33,269 bases of DNA, taken from positions 1 to 33,269 of the forward strand of contig CAZTLW010000009.1 of assembly GCA_964614585.1 (NCBI GenBank), written 5' to 3'. The notes beneath the pieces are model-generated. The model was not told where the DNA came from. It worked only from the letters and a program-made list of their open reading frames with translations, and searched no databases. Below, in pieces: positions 6,159 to 16,219 of the stretch (position 1 is its first letter; each line of letters starts with the position of its first letter). Both the position numbers and the translations under genes were made by a program. Source of the stretch: JAHEFX01 sp964614585 (GTDB lineage: Bacteria > Actinomycetota > Acidimicrobiia > Spongiisociales > JAENVV01).

Positions 6159-7667
6159 CTAGCCGCCGGCGATGACGGCCGACGCCCGGCCGAGCGTGTC
6201 CGCGATCCCCGGCAGGATGCCGAGCACGATCACCATCGCCACCGACAGGCCCAGCGCCAGTCGCATCGAGCCGGCGATCCCCACGTCGAGGTCCAACAGG
6301 TCCTCGGGGGTGGGGTCGAACCACATGGCCTTCACGACCTTGGCGTAGTAGAAGAACGCCACGACGGCGTTCACCGCCGCGATGACGCCGAGGACGATGC
6401 CCCACTCCTCGCCGGTGCCGATCACCGACCGGAACATGACGAGCTTGGCGTACCAACCGGCCAGTGGCGGGATCCCGGCGAGGCTGAAGAAGAACAGCGA
6501 GCCGAGCACGGCCAACCCGGGCGCCCGCGACGACAACCCACCGAACGACTCGATGTCGGCCGACCCCGTCCGCGCCGAGGCGGCGATCACCACGCCGAAG
6601 GCCCCGAGGTTCATGAAGGCGTAGATGATGAGGTAGATGACCGTCGCCGAGAAGCCCTCGGCGAGCTCCGGCCCGGTGTCGGCGACGGCGGCCACCGAGA
6701 ACGGCACCAGCATGAAGCCGGCCTGGGCCACCGACGAGTACGCCAACAGCCGCACCACGTTCGTCTGGCCCAGGGCCGAGAAGTTCCCCAACGTCATCGT
6801 GAGCGCCGCCAACACCCACATCGTCGGGCCCCACACCTCGGTGGCCGACCCGAACGCCACGAACAGGACGACCAGCAGTCCGACGAAGCCGGCCGCCTTC
6901 GACGAGACCGACAGGAATGCGGTCACCGGGGTCGGCGCCCCCTCGTAGGTGTCCGGCGCCCAGAAGTGGAACGGGACCGCCGAGATCTTGAAGGCGAACC
7001 CGGCGATCACGAACATGATCGCCAGCACCCCGGCCGCCCGGGTGCCCTCGGTGGCCAGCACGTCGGCCATCGCCACGCTCACCTGGTCGAACTGGACGCT
7101 GCCGGTGAGTCCGTACACGAACGACATGCCCCACCCGAGCACCGCGGCGGACAGCACCGCGATGAGGAAGAACTTGAGGGCCGCCTCGTTGGAGCGTTTG
7201 TCGGCCTTCCGCCAGCCGGCGAGCAACAGCAGCGGTCCGGTGACGAGCTCGAGGGCGACGAACATGATGATGAAGTCCCGGGCCGACGCCATCACCAGCG
7301 CCCCGAGCAGCGACACGACGACCAGGAAGTAGTACTCGCCCTCGTAGTAGCGGTCGGACTCGATGTAGGCGACCGACATGAGCAGCACGAGGTAGGCCGC
7401 CGCGATGAACACGCCCTTCATCACGAGGGAGAACTCGTCCACCACGTAGCTGCCATCGAACATCGAGACGACCTCGCCCCGCACGGCGAGCGCCGCCAGC
7501 GGGATGGCGGCGACCAGCAGGCCGATCGTCGCCACGACCCCGGTCCAGTACTTGCGGGGCCGCTCGAGGAACAGGTCGAGCCCGAGCACCGCCACCGACG
7601 TGATGGCGACGATGATCTCGGGGGCGAGTGCGAGGAAGTCGATGTCCGGGGTCATGGACGTCGTCAC
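6159..7667 (-). CDS. nuoN: NADH-quinone oxidoreductase subunit N
   Basis: A 502-residue polytopic membrane protein, one of three antiporter-like proton-pumping subunits of complex I. Typical stretches are FIIMFVALELVTGPLLLLAGW (conserved Glu), NEAALKFFLIAVLSAAVLGWGMSFVYG, FKISAVPFHFWAPDTYEGAPTPVTAFLS and GIPPLAGWYAKL. These hold the lysines and prolines of the broken helices. The GTG start at 7667 overlaps the nuoM stop in GTGA; an internal ATG at 7655 is possible but would lose this coupling. It is followed without a gap by the MidA-type methyltransferase. Confidence 0.96.
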   Translation of the reverse strand: MTTSMTPDIDFLALAPEIIVAITSVAVLGLDLFLERPRKYWTGVVATIGLLVAAIPLAALAVRGEVVSMFDGSYVVDEFSLVMKGVFIAAAYLVLLMSVAYIESDRYYEGEYYFLVVVSLLGALVMASARDFIIMFVALELVTGPLLLLAGWRKADKRSNEAALKFFLIAVLSAAVLGWGMSFVYGLTGSVQFDQVSVAMADVLATEGTRAAGVLAIMFVIAGFAFKISAVPFHFWAPDTYEGAPTPVTAFLSVSSKAAGFVGLLVVLFVAFGSATEVWGPTMWVLAALTMTLGNFSALGQTNVVRLLAYSSVAQAGFMLVPFSVAAVADTGPELAEGFSATVIYLIIYAFMNLGAFGVVIAASARTGSADIESFGGLSSRAPGLAVLGSLFFFSLAGIPPLAGWYAKLVMFRSVIGTGEEWGIVLGVIAAVNAVVAFFYYAKVVKAMWFDPTPEDLLDLDVGIAGSMRLALGLSVAMVIVLGILPGIADTLGRASAVIAGG

Positions 7668-9232
7668 CCTCCGAAGGCCTGCTCGACGAGCGAGGTGACG
7701 GCCGGATTGGTGGCGCCGAAGACGAGGCGCGGGTAGATGCCCAGCACGACGATCGAGATCAACAGGGGCACCCAGGCCCCCATCTCGAAGCCGTCGGCGT
7801 CATGGAACTCGTGGTCGGCCCACTCCTCGGAGGGGTTGCCGAGGTTGACCTTCTGCAGCATCCACAGCAGGTAGCCGGCGGTGAGGACGGTGCCGATGGC
7901 ACCCACCACCATGGCCGTGCGGAACAGGCCCTCGTCGAGGCCGGCGAGCGGGTTGTACGCCGCCAACAGCGCCCCGAACTCGCCCCAGAACCCGGCGAGA
8001 CCCGGGAGGCCGAGCGACGCCATCGCCGTGAACGACAGGATCCAGCCCATCCGGGGCATGAGGGCGAGGTTGCCGCCGAGGCGGTCCATCTCCCGGGTGT
8101 GGTAGCGGTGGTGCATCGAGCCGGCCAGGAAGAAGAGGAGGCCGGTGATCACGCCGTGGGCGACCATGCCGATGATGGCGGCGTTGATGCCGATGTCGGT
8201 CATCGTGGCGATGCCCAGCATGACGAAGCCCATGTGGCCCACCGACGAGAACGCGATCAGCCGCTTCATGTCGGTCTGGGCGAGGCACGCCAACGAGCCG
8301 TAGATGATGCCGATCACCGCCAGGACCGCGATCACCGGCGCCCAGGCCTCGGCCTGCTCGGGGAGGATCGGGATGGCGATCCGGATGAAGCCGTACGAGC
8401 CGAGCTTCAGGAGGATCGCCGCCAGCAGCACGGAGCCGACCGTCGGGGCGGCGGTGTGGGCGTCGGGCAGCCAGGTGTGCAGCGGCCACATGGGCACCTT
8501 CACCGCGAACCCGAGGAACAGGCCGGCGAAGATCCAGCCGGCGAACGGCAGGGCGCCGAGCACCGGGGCCTGGCTGATGAGGTCGGGGATGGAGAACGTG
8601 TTCGGGTCGGAGTTGAAGTAGAGGGCGAGGAAGCCCAGCAGCATGAACGCCGAGCCGAACAGCGTGAAGATGAAGAACTTGATCGAGGCGTAGAGCCGCA
8701 TCTCCACGACCCGGTCGAACACCGGGATCCGCTTCTCGGACTTGTCGCCCCAGATGCCGATCATGAAGTACATCGGCAGCAGCACGACCTCGAAGAAGAT
8801 GAAGAAGAGGATGAGGTCGAGCGCCACGAACGTGCCGTTCATCCCCGCCGCCAGGATGAGGATGAGGATGAGGAACGCCTTGGGGTTCTTCGGCTCATCC
8901 CAGTGGTTCCACGAGTAGATGATCGCCAGCACGGTCACGAATGCCGACAGCACCAGCAGCGGCAGCGAGATGCCATCGATGCCGATCTGGTATGTCGCCT
9001 CGATCCCGGGGATCCATGCCAGTTGGGTGCCGAGTTGGAACTCGGAGGCGTTGGCGTAGTCGAAGACGAACGCCGCCGCCACGGTGATGCCCAGCGTGAC
9101 GACCGACGTCAGGAGCGCGATCCACTTGGCCGGCTCCTCTCGCTCACGGTTCGTGAACCCGATGAGGAGGGCGCCGATCAGCGGCACGAAGATCGCGAGG
9201 CTCAGGCCGAGCCCATTGTCCCAGAAGGCCAT
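7664..9232 (-). CDS. nuoM: NADH-quinone oxidoreductase subunit M
   Basis: A 522-residue antiporter-like proton-pumping subunit of complex I. The conserved glutamate region (LILFFIFFEVVLLPMYFMIGIWG) and the pump lysine region FAVKVPMWPLHTWLPDAHTAAPT are intact. The following SVLLAAILLKLGSYG and DMKRLIAFSSVGHMGFV are also present. The ATG at 9232 lies 16 nt after the nuoL stop, and the spacer is purine-rich (AGGAAAGGAACGGGAG). The stop overlaps the nuoN start by 4 nt. Confidence 0.97.
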   Translation of the reverse strand: MAFWDNGLGLSLAIFVPLIGALLIGFTNREREEPAKWIALLTSVVTLGITVAAAFVFDYANASEFQLGTQLAWIPGIEATYQIGIDGISLPLLVLSAFVTVLAIIYSWNHWDEPKNPKAFLILILILAAGMNGTFVALDLILFFIFFEVVLLPMYFMIGIWGDKSEKRIPVFDRVVEMRLYASIKFFIFTLFGSAFMLLGFLALYFNSDPNTFSIPDLISQAPVLGALPFAGWIFAGLFLGFAVKVPMWPLHTWLPDAHTAAPTVGSVLLAAILLKLGSYGFIRIAIPILPEQAEAWAPVIAVLAVIGIIYGSLACLAQTDMKRLIAFSSVGHMGFVMLGIATMTDIGINAAIIGMVAHGVITGLLFFLAGSMHHRYHTREMDRLGGNLALMPRMGWILSFTAMASLGLPGLAGFWGEFGALLAAYNPLAGLDEGLFRTAMVVGAIGTVLTAGYLLWMLQKVNLGNPSEEWADHEFHDADGFEMGAWVPLLISIVVLGIYPRLVFGATNPAVTSLVEQAFGG

Positions 9233-9248
9233 TGCTCCCGTTCCTTTC

Positions 9249-11320
<2,072 letters not shown>

Positions 11321-11321
<1 letters not shown>

Positions 11322-11626
11322 CAGCCCCGCATCAGTTCGAAGTCGTCGACGTTGGCCGTCGCCCGGTTGCGGAACACGAGGATGACGATCGCCAGGCCGA
11401 TGCCGACCTCGGCCGCAGCGAGGGAGATCATGAAGATGGCGAAGACGTTGCCGGTGGCGAGCGAGTCGCGGATCCACGCCTCGAATGCGACGAGGTTGAG
11501 GTTGACGGCGTTGAGCATGAGCTCGATGCCGAGGAGGATCATGACCGCGTTGCGACGGGCGAGGAGGCCGTAGACGCCGAGGCTGAACAGCAGCGACGAG
11601 AGCAGCAGGAACTGGACGAGCGTCAT
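11321..11626 (-). CDS. nuoK: NADH-quinone oxidoreductase subunit K
   Basis: A 101-residue three-helix membrane subunit of complex I. The two buried glutamates needed for proton transfer are present in GIELMLNAVNLN and AAAEVGIGLAI. The ATG at 11626 overlaps the stop of the preceding 40-codon ORF in ATGA and has an AGGGGG ribosome-binding site 7 nt upstream, inside that small ORF. Its stop overlaps the nuoL start in TGATG. Confidence 0.97.
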
Positions 11627-11745
11627 TGCTCGTCCCCCTTGCCGAACACCTGGGTCATGGCGAACGCAAAGCCCACGCCGACCGCGACGACGATGGCGAG
11701 CACCACCACGACCGAGACGACGGGGAAGGCCAGGATCGGCGTCAT
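11623..11745 (-). CDS. 40-residue single-helix membrane protein embedded in the nuo operon (unnamed)
   Basis: This short frame begins MTPILAFPVV and ends FGKGDEQ. It has one hydrophobic stretch (about residues 5-30, mostly Val/Ala/Ile/Gly) followed by a short charged tail. The ATG at 11745 overlaps the nuoJ stop in ATGA, and its TGA overlaps the nuoK ATG in ATGA, so it fits exactly between the two genes. AGAGG precedes the start by about 8 nt. All but one codon end in G or C or are otherwise typical of the neighbours. NuoJ and NuoK normally adjoin directly. It may be an accessory complex I subunit or assembly factor, but that is inference. I do not recognise a described family. Confidence 0.8.
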   Translation of the reverse strand: MTPILAFPVVSVVVVLAIVVAVGVGFAFAMTQVFGKGDEQ

Positions 11746-12287
11746 CGCTGGTTCCTCTCTTCTTCCTCGAGGGGGGTCAGGTCACGGCGGGCCACCACGA
11801 TGCCACCGACGAGGGCGGCGAGCAGCACGAATCCGATGATCTCGAAGGGGATGAGGTAACGGCCCAGGAACGCCTCGGCGAGGATCTCGGTGTTGATCGC
11901 CTCGCCCGTCTGGGGGATCTCGGCATCCCCGAAGGCGGCGATCGAGGCAGCCGACAGGGTGATGAACGTGAGGCCGGCGACGACGGCGGCACTCACCCGA
12001 CGCTCGTTGTCGAGACTCACCTCACGACCCATCGGGGCCCGCGTGATCATGATCCCGAACAGGAACAGGACCACGACGGCGCCGACGTACACCAACACCA
12101 GCACCCAGGCCACGAACTCGGCCGACAACAGGATGAAGAGCGCCGCCGTGAACGCGAGCACGCCGACGAGGGAGAGGGCGGCGTGGATGAGATTGCGGCT
12201 CACCACGACGTTCACCGCCGCGACCACGATGATCACGGCCAGCGCGAGGAAGACCCAGTTGACGGGGTAGGAGAACCACTCGGCCAT
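11742..12287 (-). CDS. nuoJ: NADH-quinone oxidoreductase subunit J
   Basis: A 181-residue five-helix membrane subunit of complex I. Family features are NLIHAALSLVGVLAFTAALFILLSAEFVAWVLVLVYVGAV, with the pi-bulge helix region around VYVGAVVVLFLFGIMI. A final helix LIPFEIIGFVLLAALVGGIVVA follows. The ATG at 12287 overlaps the nuoI stop in TGATG, with a GGAG sequence just upstream. Its stop overlaps the start of the 40-codon small ORF. Confidence 0.96.
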   Translation of the reverse strand: MAEWFSYPVNWVFLALAVIIVVAAVNVVVSRNLIHAALSLVGVLAFTAALFILLSAEFVAWVLVLVYVGAVVVLFLFGIMITRAPMGREVSLDNERRVSAAVVAGLTFITLSAASIAAFGDAEIPQTGEAINTEILAEAFLGRYLIPFEIIGFVLLAALVGGIVVARRDLTPLEEEERNQR

Positions 12288-12766
12288 CAGGACTCCAGCG
12301 GTGGGGCGTCGGGGACCGTCTCGAGCCAGTCCTGGAGCTTGTCCATCTGGTGCATCATGTCGCCCATCTCGTACTCCGAGTACTCGTACTCGGGGCTCCA
12401 GAAGAGGGCGTCGAAGGGGCAGACCTCCACGCAGATGCCGCAGTACATGCAGAGGGCGTAGTCGATGTCGAAGCGATCGAGCTCGGCTCGGACCCGCACC
12501 CGCCCGCCGGGCGACGACGGCGGCTGCTCCTCCTTGTGGCCCTCGATGTAGATGCACCAGTCGGGGCACGACCGGGCGCACAACATGCAGACCGTGCACG
12601 CCTCCTGGTCGAGGGCGATGACACCCCGGGCCCGGGCGTGGGGCTGTTCCTTCACCACCGGGTAGTTCACGGTGACGGGCTTGGTGAAGAGCGTCTTGAG
12701 GGTGACGCTCATGCCCTGCACCATGCCGGGCAGCGGGTTGGGGAGCTTGCGGTCGTTGTCAGCCAT
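12287..12766 (-). CDS. nuoI: NADH-quinone oxidoreductase subunit I (two 4Fe-4S ferredoxin domain)
   Basis: A 159-residue peripheral-arm subunit that carries the two tetranuclear clusters N6a and N6b. The motifs CTVCMLCARSCP and CMYCGICVEVCP are complete. It passes electrons toward cluster N2 in NuoB. The ATG at 12766 overlaps the nuoH stop in TGATG, and AAGGTG lies upstream. Because nuoG is missing from this locus, NuoI would be the electron entry point of the complex encoded here if no separate NuoEFG exists. Confidence 0.96.
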   Translation of the reverse strand: MADNDRKLPNPLPGMVQGMSVTLKTLFTKPVTVNYPVVKEQPHARARGVIALDQEACTVCMLCARSCPDWCIYIEGHKEEQPPSSPGGRVRVRAELDRFDIDYALCMYCGICVEVCPFDALFWSPEYEYSEYEMGDMMHQMDKLQDWLETVPDAPPLES

Positions 12767-13776
12767 CAGAGCAGCACCTTGAACACGGCGGTCACGATGA
12801 TGTTCGCGAGTGAGATCGGGACGAGCCACTTCCAGGCGAACGTCTGGAGTTGGTCCTCACGCAACCGGGGCCAGGTCCACCGGACCCAGATCATGATGAA
12901 GACCAGCAGGGCGATCTTGATCGAGAGCCACAGTGGCCCCGTCAGGGCCGGGACCTCGAACCCGAAGACGGTGGCGCCGGCCGGGGCATAGCCGCCGAGG
13001 AAGAGCGTGGCGGCGATCGCCGAGAACGTGAACATGTTGGCGAACTCGGCCAGGAAGAAGAAGAGGAAGCGGAAGCCGGTGTACTCGGTGAGGTACCCGG
13101 TGGTGAGCTCCGACTCGGCGATCGGCATGTCGAAGGGGATCCGGGACATCTCGGCCAGCGCCGCGATCATGAAGATGACGAAGGCGACGAACTGGGGGAT
13201 GGCGAACGGCATGCCCCACTCGATCTGGGCCTCGACGATGGTGTTGAGGCTCATGCTCTCGGCGAGCAGCACCACGCCGATGACCGAGAGCACCAGCGGC
13301 AGCTCGTAGGCGATGAGCTGTCCGGCGGCCCGGAGGCCGCCGATGAGCGAGTACTTGTTGGCCGACGACCAGCCGGCCATGAGCACGCCGAGCGTGCCGA
13401 CCGACGAGATGGCGAGGGCGAAGAAGATGCCCACGTCGAGGTCGCGGACCACGAACGCATCGCCCGGCCCGAACGGGATGACCACGAAGAGCGACACCGC
13501 CGAGATGAGCACGAGGACGGGCGCCCACCGGAACACCGGACGGTCGGCGTTCTCGGGGATCACGTCCTCCTTCTGGAAGAACTTGAGCCCGTCGGCGATG
13601 AGCTGCGCCCAGCCGTACCGGCCCCCGGCGAAGTAGGGCCCGACCCGCGCCTGCATGTGGGCCGAGATCTTCAGCTCGGCGTACCCGATGATGAGCCCGG
13701 CCACGGGCACCAGGAGGGCGACCGTGAGGATCTTCAGCACCAGGACGACCCAGAAGTTCTCGAGCAGCGCTTCCAT
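12766..13776 (-). CDS. nuoH: NADH-quinone oxidoreductase subunit H
   Basis: A 336-residue eight-helix subunit that joins the quinone chamber to the membrane arm. Landmarks are RVGPYFAGGRYGWAQLIADGLKFFQKED, YELPLVLSVIG and EMSRIPFDMPIAESELTTGYLTEYTGFRF, the acidic loop lining the quinone path. The ATG at 13776 follows a GGAGG ribosome-binding site by 9 nt. That site sits in the loop and stem of a small hairpin (13781-13797). Upstream, toward nuoD, lies a heptamer repeat array instead of nuoEFG. Confidence 0.96.
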   Translation of the reverse strand: MEALLENFWVVLVLKILTVALLVPVAGLIIGYAELKISAHMQARVGPYFAGGRYGWAQLIADGLKFFQKEDVIPENADRPVFRWAPVLVLISAVSLFVVIPFGPGDAFVVRDLDVGIFFALAISSVGTLGVLMAGWSSANKYSLIGGLRAAGQLIAYELPLVLSVIGVVLLAESMSLNTIVEAQIEWGMPFAIPQFVAFVIFMIAALAEMSRIPFDMPIAESELTTGYLTEYTGFRFLFFFLAEFANMFTFSAIAATLFLGGYAPAGATVFGFEVPALTGPLWLSIKIALLVFIMIWVRWTWPRLREDQLQTFAWKWLVPISLANIIVTAVFKVLL

Positions 13777-13780
13777 CAGG

Positions 13781-13797
13781 CCGCACCTCCGGTGCGG
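13781..13797 (-). promoter_or_regulatory. Hairpin enclosing the nuoH ribosome-binding site
   Basis: On the minus strand CCGCACC-GGA-GGTGCGG forms a perfect 7-bp stem with a 3-nt loop. The GGAGG Shine-Dalgarno sequence of nuoH (13786-13790) spans the loop and the first two bases of the right arm. If it folds in the mRNA it could limit nuoH translation; this is inference. Confidence 0.5.
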
Positions 13798-13798
13798 C

Positions 13799-13862
13799 AG
13801 TACCAAGTACTGAGTACTGAGTACTCAGACGTCTCGGTACTGGATACTCGGTACTCGATACT
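13799..13862. repeat. Heptanucleotide repeat array between nuoD and nuoH
   Basis: Plus-strand units are AGTACCA, AGTACTG, AGTACTG, AGTACTC, AGACGTC, one T, then CGGTACT, GGATACT, CGGTACT, CGATACT. The first group and the last group are related as inverted versions around ACGTC. The core is GTACT or its variant ATACT with a 7-base period. It lies within the 106-bp nuoD-nuoH spacer, where nuoEFG would normally be. Confidence 0.85.
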
Positions 13863-13882
13863 GGCGAGTGAAGCGAGCCCCA

Positions 13883-15070
13883 TCATCGGTCCACGTCGCC
13901 GAGCACGAAGTCGAGGCTGCCCATGACGGCCAGCAGGTCCGGCACGAGGACGCCCTCGAGGATCCAGGGGAGCATGGAGAGGTTGGAGAACGAGGCGGTC
14001 CGTATCTTCAGCCGGTAGGGGCCCTGGCCGCCCTCGGACACGAGGTAGTAGCCCATGACGCCCTTGGGCACCTCGGCCCGGACGTAGGCCTCGCCCTTGG
14101 GGACCTTGATGATCTTGGGCACCTTCGCCTGCAGCGGGCCATCGGGGATCTTGTCGACGGCCTGCTTGACGATGTGCGCCGCCTGGCGGATCTCCTCCAT
14201 CCGCACCCACCAGCGGTCGAGCGAGTCGCCGTTCTCGCCGACCGGCACCTCGAAGTCGACCTGGTCGTACGGCAGGTAGTCGGTGTGGAGTCGGAGGTCG
14301 AAGGGGACGCCGGAGCCCCGCAGGTTGGGCCCGGTCACGCCGTAGGAGATGGCCACCTCGGGGGGGAGGATGCCGACGCCCTTGGCGCGGGCCACGAAGA
14401 TCTCGTTGCCCTTGAGGAGCCGTTCCAGCTCGTCGCAGGTCTCGAGCACCTTGTCCATGGCGTCGAGGGTCTCGGTGAAGAAGCCCGCCGGGAGGTCCTG
14501 GATGCGCTTCTTCTGTTCCTTGCCCGCGCCCGCCGCCGGCTTGATGCCGCCGATGCGGTTGAAGTTGGGGTGGAAGCGACCGCCGGTGACGGACTCCACC
14601 ACGTCGAGCACCCGCTCGCGTTCGCGCAGGGCGTACATGAGGGGGGTGGTGGCGCCGAGCTCGAGGGGGAACGAGCCCATGAACATGAGGTGGGCGGCGA
14701 TCCGGGCCATCTCGGTGAGCATGAGACGGATCCAGCGGGCACGCTCGGGGGCCTCGACGCCGAGCAAGCGCTCGGCCGCGACCACGAACGGGATCTCGTT
14801 GGCGTAGCCCGAGGTCCAGTCGATGCGGTTGACGATGGTGGTGATCTGGGGATAGGTGCGGACCTCGGCGAGCTTCTCGTAGCCGCGGTGCATGTAGCCG
14901 AGGACCGGCTCGACGTCGGTGATGCGCTCGCCGTCGACCTTGGCGATGAGCCGGAGCACGCCGTGGGTGGACGGGTGCTGCGGCCCGATGTTGAGGGTCA
15001 TGTCGGGCGTGTGCACCTCGAGGGCGACCGACACCTCGGCGAGCTGGGCGAGCTGGCGTTCGTCGAGCAT
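13883..15070 (-). CDS. nuoD: NADH-quinone oxidoreductase subunit D (49-kDa type)
   Basis: A 395-residue peripheral subunit that forms the quinone pocket with NuoB and descends from [NiFe]-hydrogenase large subunits. The motif NIGPQHPSTHGVLRL holds the quinone-binding histidine loop, and PVLGYMHRGYEKL contains Arg62. Arg62 corresponds to the arginine methylated in mitochondria by NDUFAF7. The ATG at 15070 overlaps the nuoC stop in TGATG. A second possible start at Met24 (MTLNIGPQ) is less likely because of this coupling. The gene is separate from nuoC, not fused. Confidence 0.96.
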   Translation of the reverse strand: MLDERQLAQLAEVSVALEVHTPDMTLNIGPQHPSTHGVLRLIAKVDGERITDVEPVLGYMHRGYEKLAEVRTYPQITTIVNRIDWTSGYANEIPFVVAAERLLGVEAPERARWIRLMLTEMARIAAHLMFMGSFPLELGATTPLMYALRERERVLDVVESVTGGRFHPNFNRIGGIKPAAGAGKEQKKRIQDLPAGFFTETLDAMDKVLETCDELERLLKGNEIFVARAKGVGILPPEVAISYGVTGPNLRGSGVPFDLRLHTDYLPYDQVDFEVPVGENGDSLDRWWVRMEEIRQAAHIVKQAVDKIPDGPLQAKVPKIIKVPKGEAYVRAEVPKGVMGYYLVSEGGQGPYRLKIRTASFSNLSMLPWILEGVLVPDLLAVMGSLDFVLGDVDR

Positions 15071-15738
15071 CAGGCCCCCGGGTTCTCGGTGCTCGGCTTG
15101 TCGCTTCGAGCTGTCTCCGCCGACTCGGGACCGGTCGGGGCCCGCTCGGGCAGGTCCTCGACGTCGACGTCCCCCGGCCAGGGCTTCACCTCTCGCGACA
15201 GCAGGGCGAACGACTTGCGGAGGGGATGGCCCTCGAAGTCGTCGGGGAGGTACAGGTGGCGGGTGTTGGTGAGGCCCTCGAAGGTGATCCCGTACATCTC
15301 GGCGGCCTCCCGCTCGTGCCATTGGGCACCCGGGAAGATGGGCTCGATCGACTCGATGCGGGGGTCGTCCTTGGGGAGGTCGGTGGAGAAGACCACCACC
15401 CGGGCCTCGACGACGTCGCCGACGGCGCACAGCAGCTCGAACCGCTCCTCGACCGGCTCCTCGGGTGGGTCGCCGACCTCGACGTCGTTCGACCAGTCGA
15501 TGGCGGAGAGGAACTCGAAGTAGGGGAGGCCGGCGCCGTCGCGGGCGGCGGTGATCGATTCGACCCAGCGGTCGGCGGCGACACGGATCTTCGGGAGGCC
15601 GTGCTCGGCCGACCACGACTCGGCGCCGACGGTCTCGGCCACGGACGACGCGAGGCGCCCCACCGGGTCGTCGGCCGCCGGGGCCTCCTCGGTGGTCGCC
15701 TCCGCCTCGTCGGCGCCCTCAGGCGGGTTGGTGGTCAC
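15070..15738 (-). CDS. nuoC: NADH-quinone oxidoreductase subunit C (30-kDa type)
   Basis: A 222-residue peripheral subunit. The family signature is FPGAQWHEREAAEMYGITFEG, followed by RHLYLPDDFEGHPLRKSF. The first 30 residues are an acidic Ala/Glu/Thr-rich extension, and the last 35 are an acidic/Pro-rich tail. The GTG start at 15738 overlaps the end of nuoB by 20 nt. The stop overlaps the nuoD start. Confidence 0.95.
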   Translation of the reverse strand: MTTNPPEGADEAEATTEEAPAADDPVGRLASSVAETVGAESWSAEHGLPKIRVAADRWVESITAARDGAGLPYFEFLSAIDWSNDVEVGDPPEEPVEERFELLCAVGDVVEARVVVFSTDLPKDDPRIESIEPIFPGAQWHEREAAEMYGITFEGLTNTRHLYLPDDFEGHPLRKSFALLSREVKPWPGDVDVEDLPERAPTGPESAETARSDKPSTENPGA

Positions 15739-16219
15739 GATGGTTCCACTTGTCGGGGATGTCCTCGGCCTGGATCTTCTGCTGGAGGAGGACGATGCCC
15801 TCCATGAGGGCCTCGGGGCGCGGCGGGCAGCCGGGCACGTACACGTCGACGGGGATGAGCTGGTCGACGCCCTTGGTCACCGAGTACGAGTCCCAGTAGG
15901 GGCCGCCACAGTTCGAGCACGAGCCCATGGAGATGACGTACTTGGGATCGGGCATCTGGTCGTAGAGCCGCTTGAGGACGGGCGCCATCTTGTCGGTGAG
16001 GGTCCCGGCCACGACCATGAGGTCGGCCTGGCGGGGGGAGGCCGGGAACGGGATGATCCCGAAGCGCATCATGTCATAGCGGGGCCCGGCGGCGGCGATC
16101 ATCTCGACCGAGCAGCAGGCGAGGCCGAACTGGAACATCCAGAGGCTGTACTTGCGGGACCAGTTCAGCAACGCCGACAGGGGCTTGACGCGGCCGAACT
16201 TCTCGGCGACTACTCCCAC
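15719..16219 (-). CDS. nuoB: NADH-quinone oxidoreductase subunit B (N2 cluster)
   Basis: A 166-residue peripheral subunit that binds cluster N2, the last electron carrier before quinone. The cluster ligands are visible in GLACCSVEM, SMGSCSNCGG and VPGCPPRPEAL. The start is taken as GTG at 16219 (MGVVAEKFGRVKPLS), which overlaps the nuoA stop by 10 nt. An AAGGGGG ribosome-binding site lies 7 nt upstream. Longer in-frame versions would only translate nuoA out of frame. Confidence 0.94.
   Translation of the reverse strand: MGVVAEKFGRVKPLSALLNWSRKYSLWMFQFGLACCSVEMIAAAGPRYDMMRFGIIPFPASPRQADLMVVAGTLTDKMAPVLKRLYDQMPDPKYVISMGSCSNCGGPYWDSYSVTKGVDQLIPVDVYVPGCPPRPEALMEGIVLLQQKIQAEDIPDKWNHRDHQPA

Noticed and set aside
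11742..12599. Longer start for nuoJ at 12599
   Set aside because: The extra amino-terminal residues are an out-of-frame reading of nuoI; the ATG at 12287 overlaps the nuoI stop in TGATG and gives the family amino terminus.
13799..13862. Heptamer array as a CRISPR or a regulator-binding array
   Set aside because: Units are only 7 bp, contiguous, with no spacers, and no cas genes are present. There is no evidence of protein binding.
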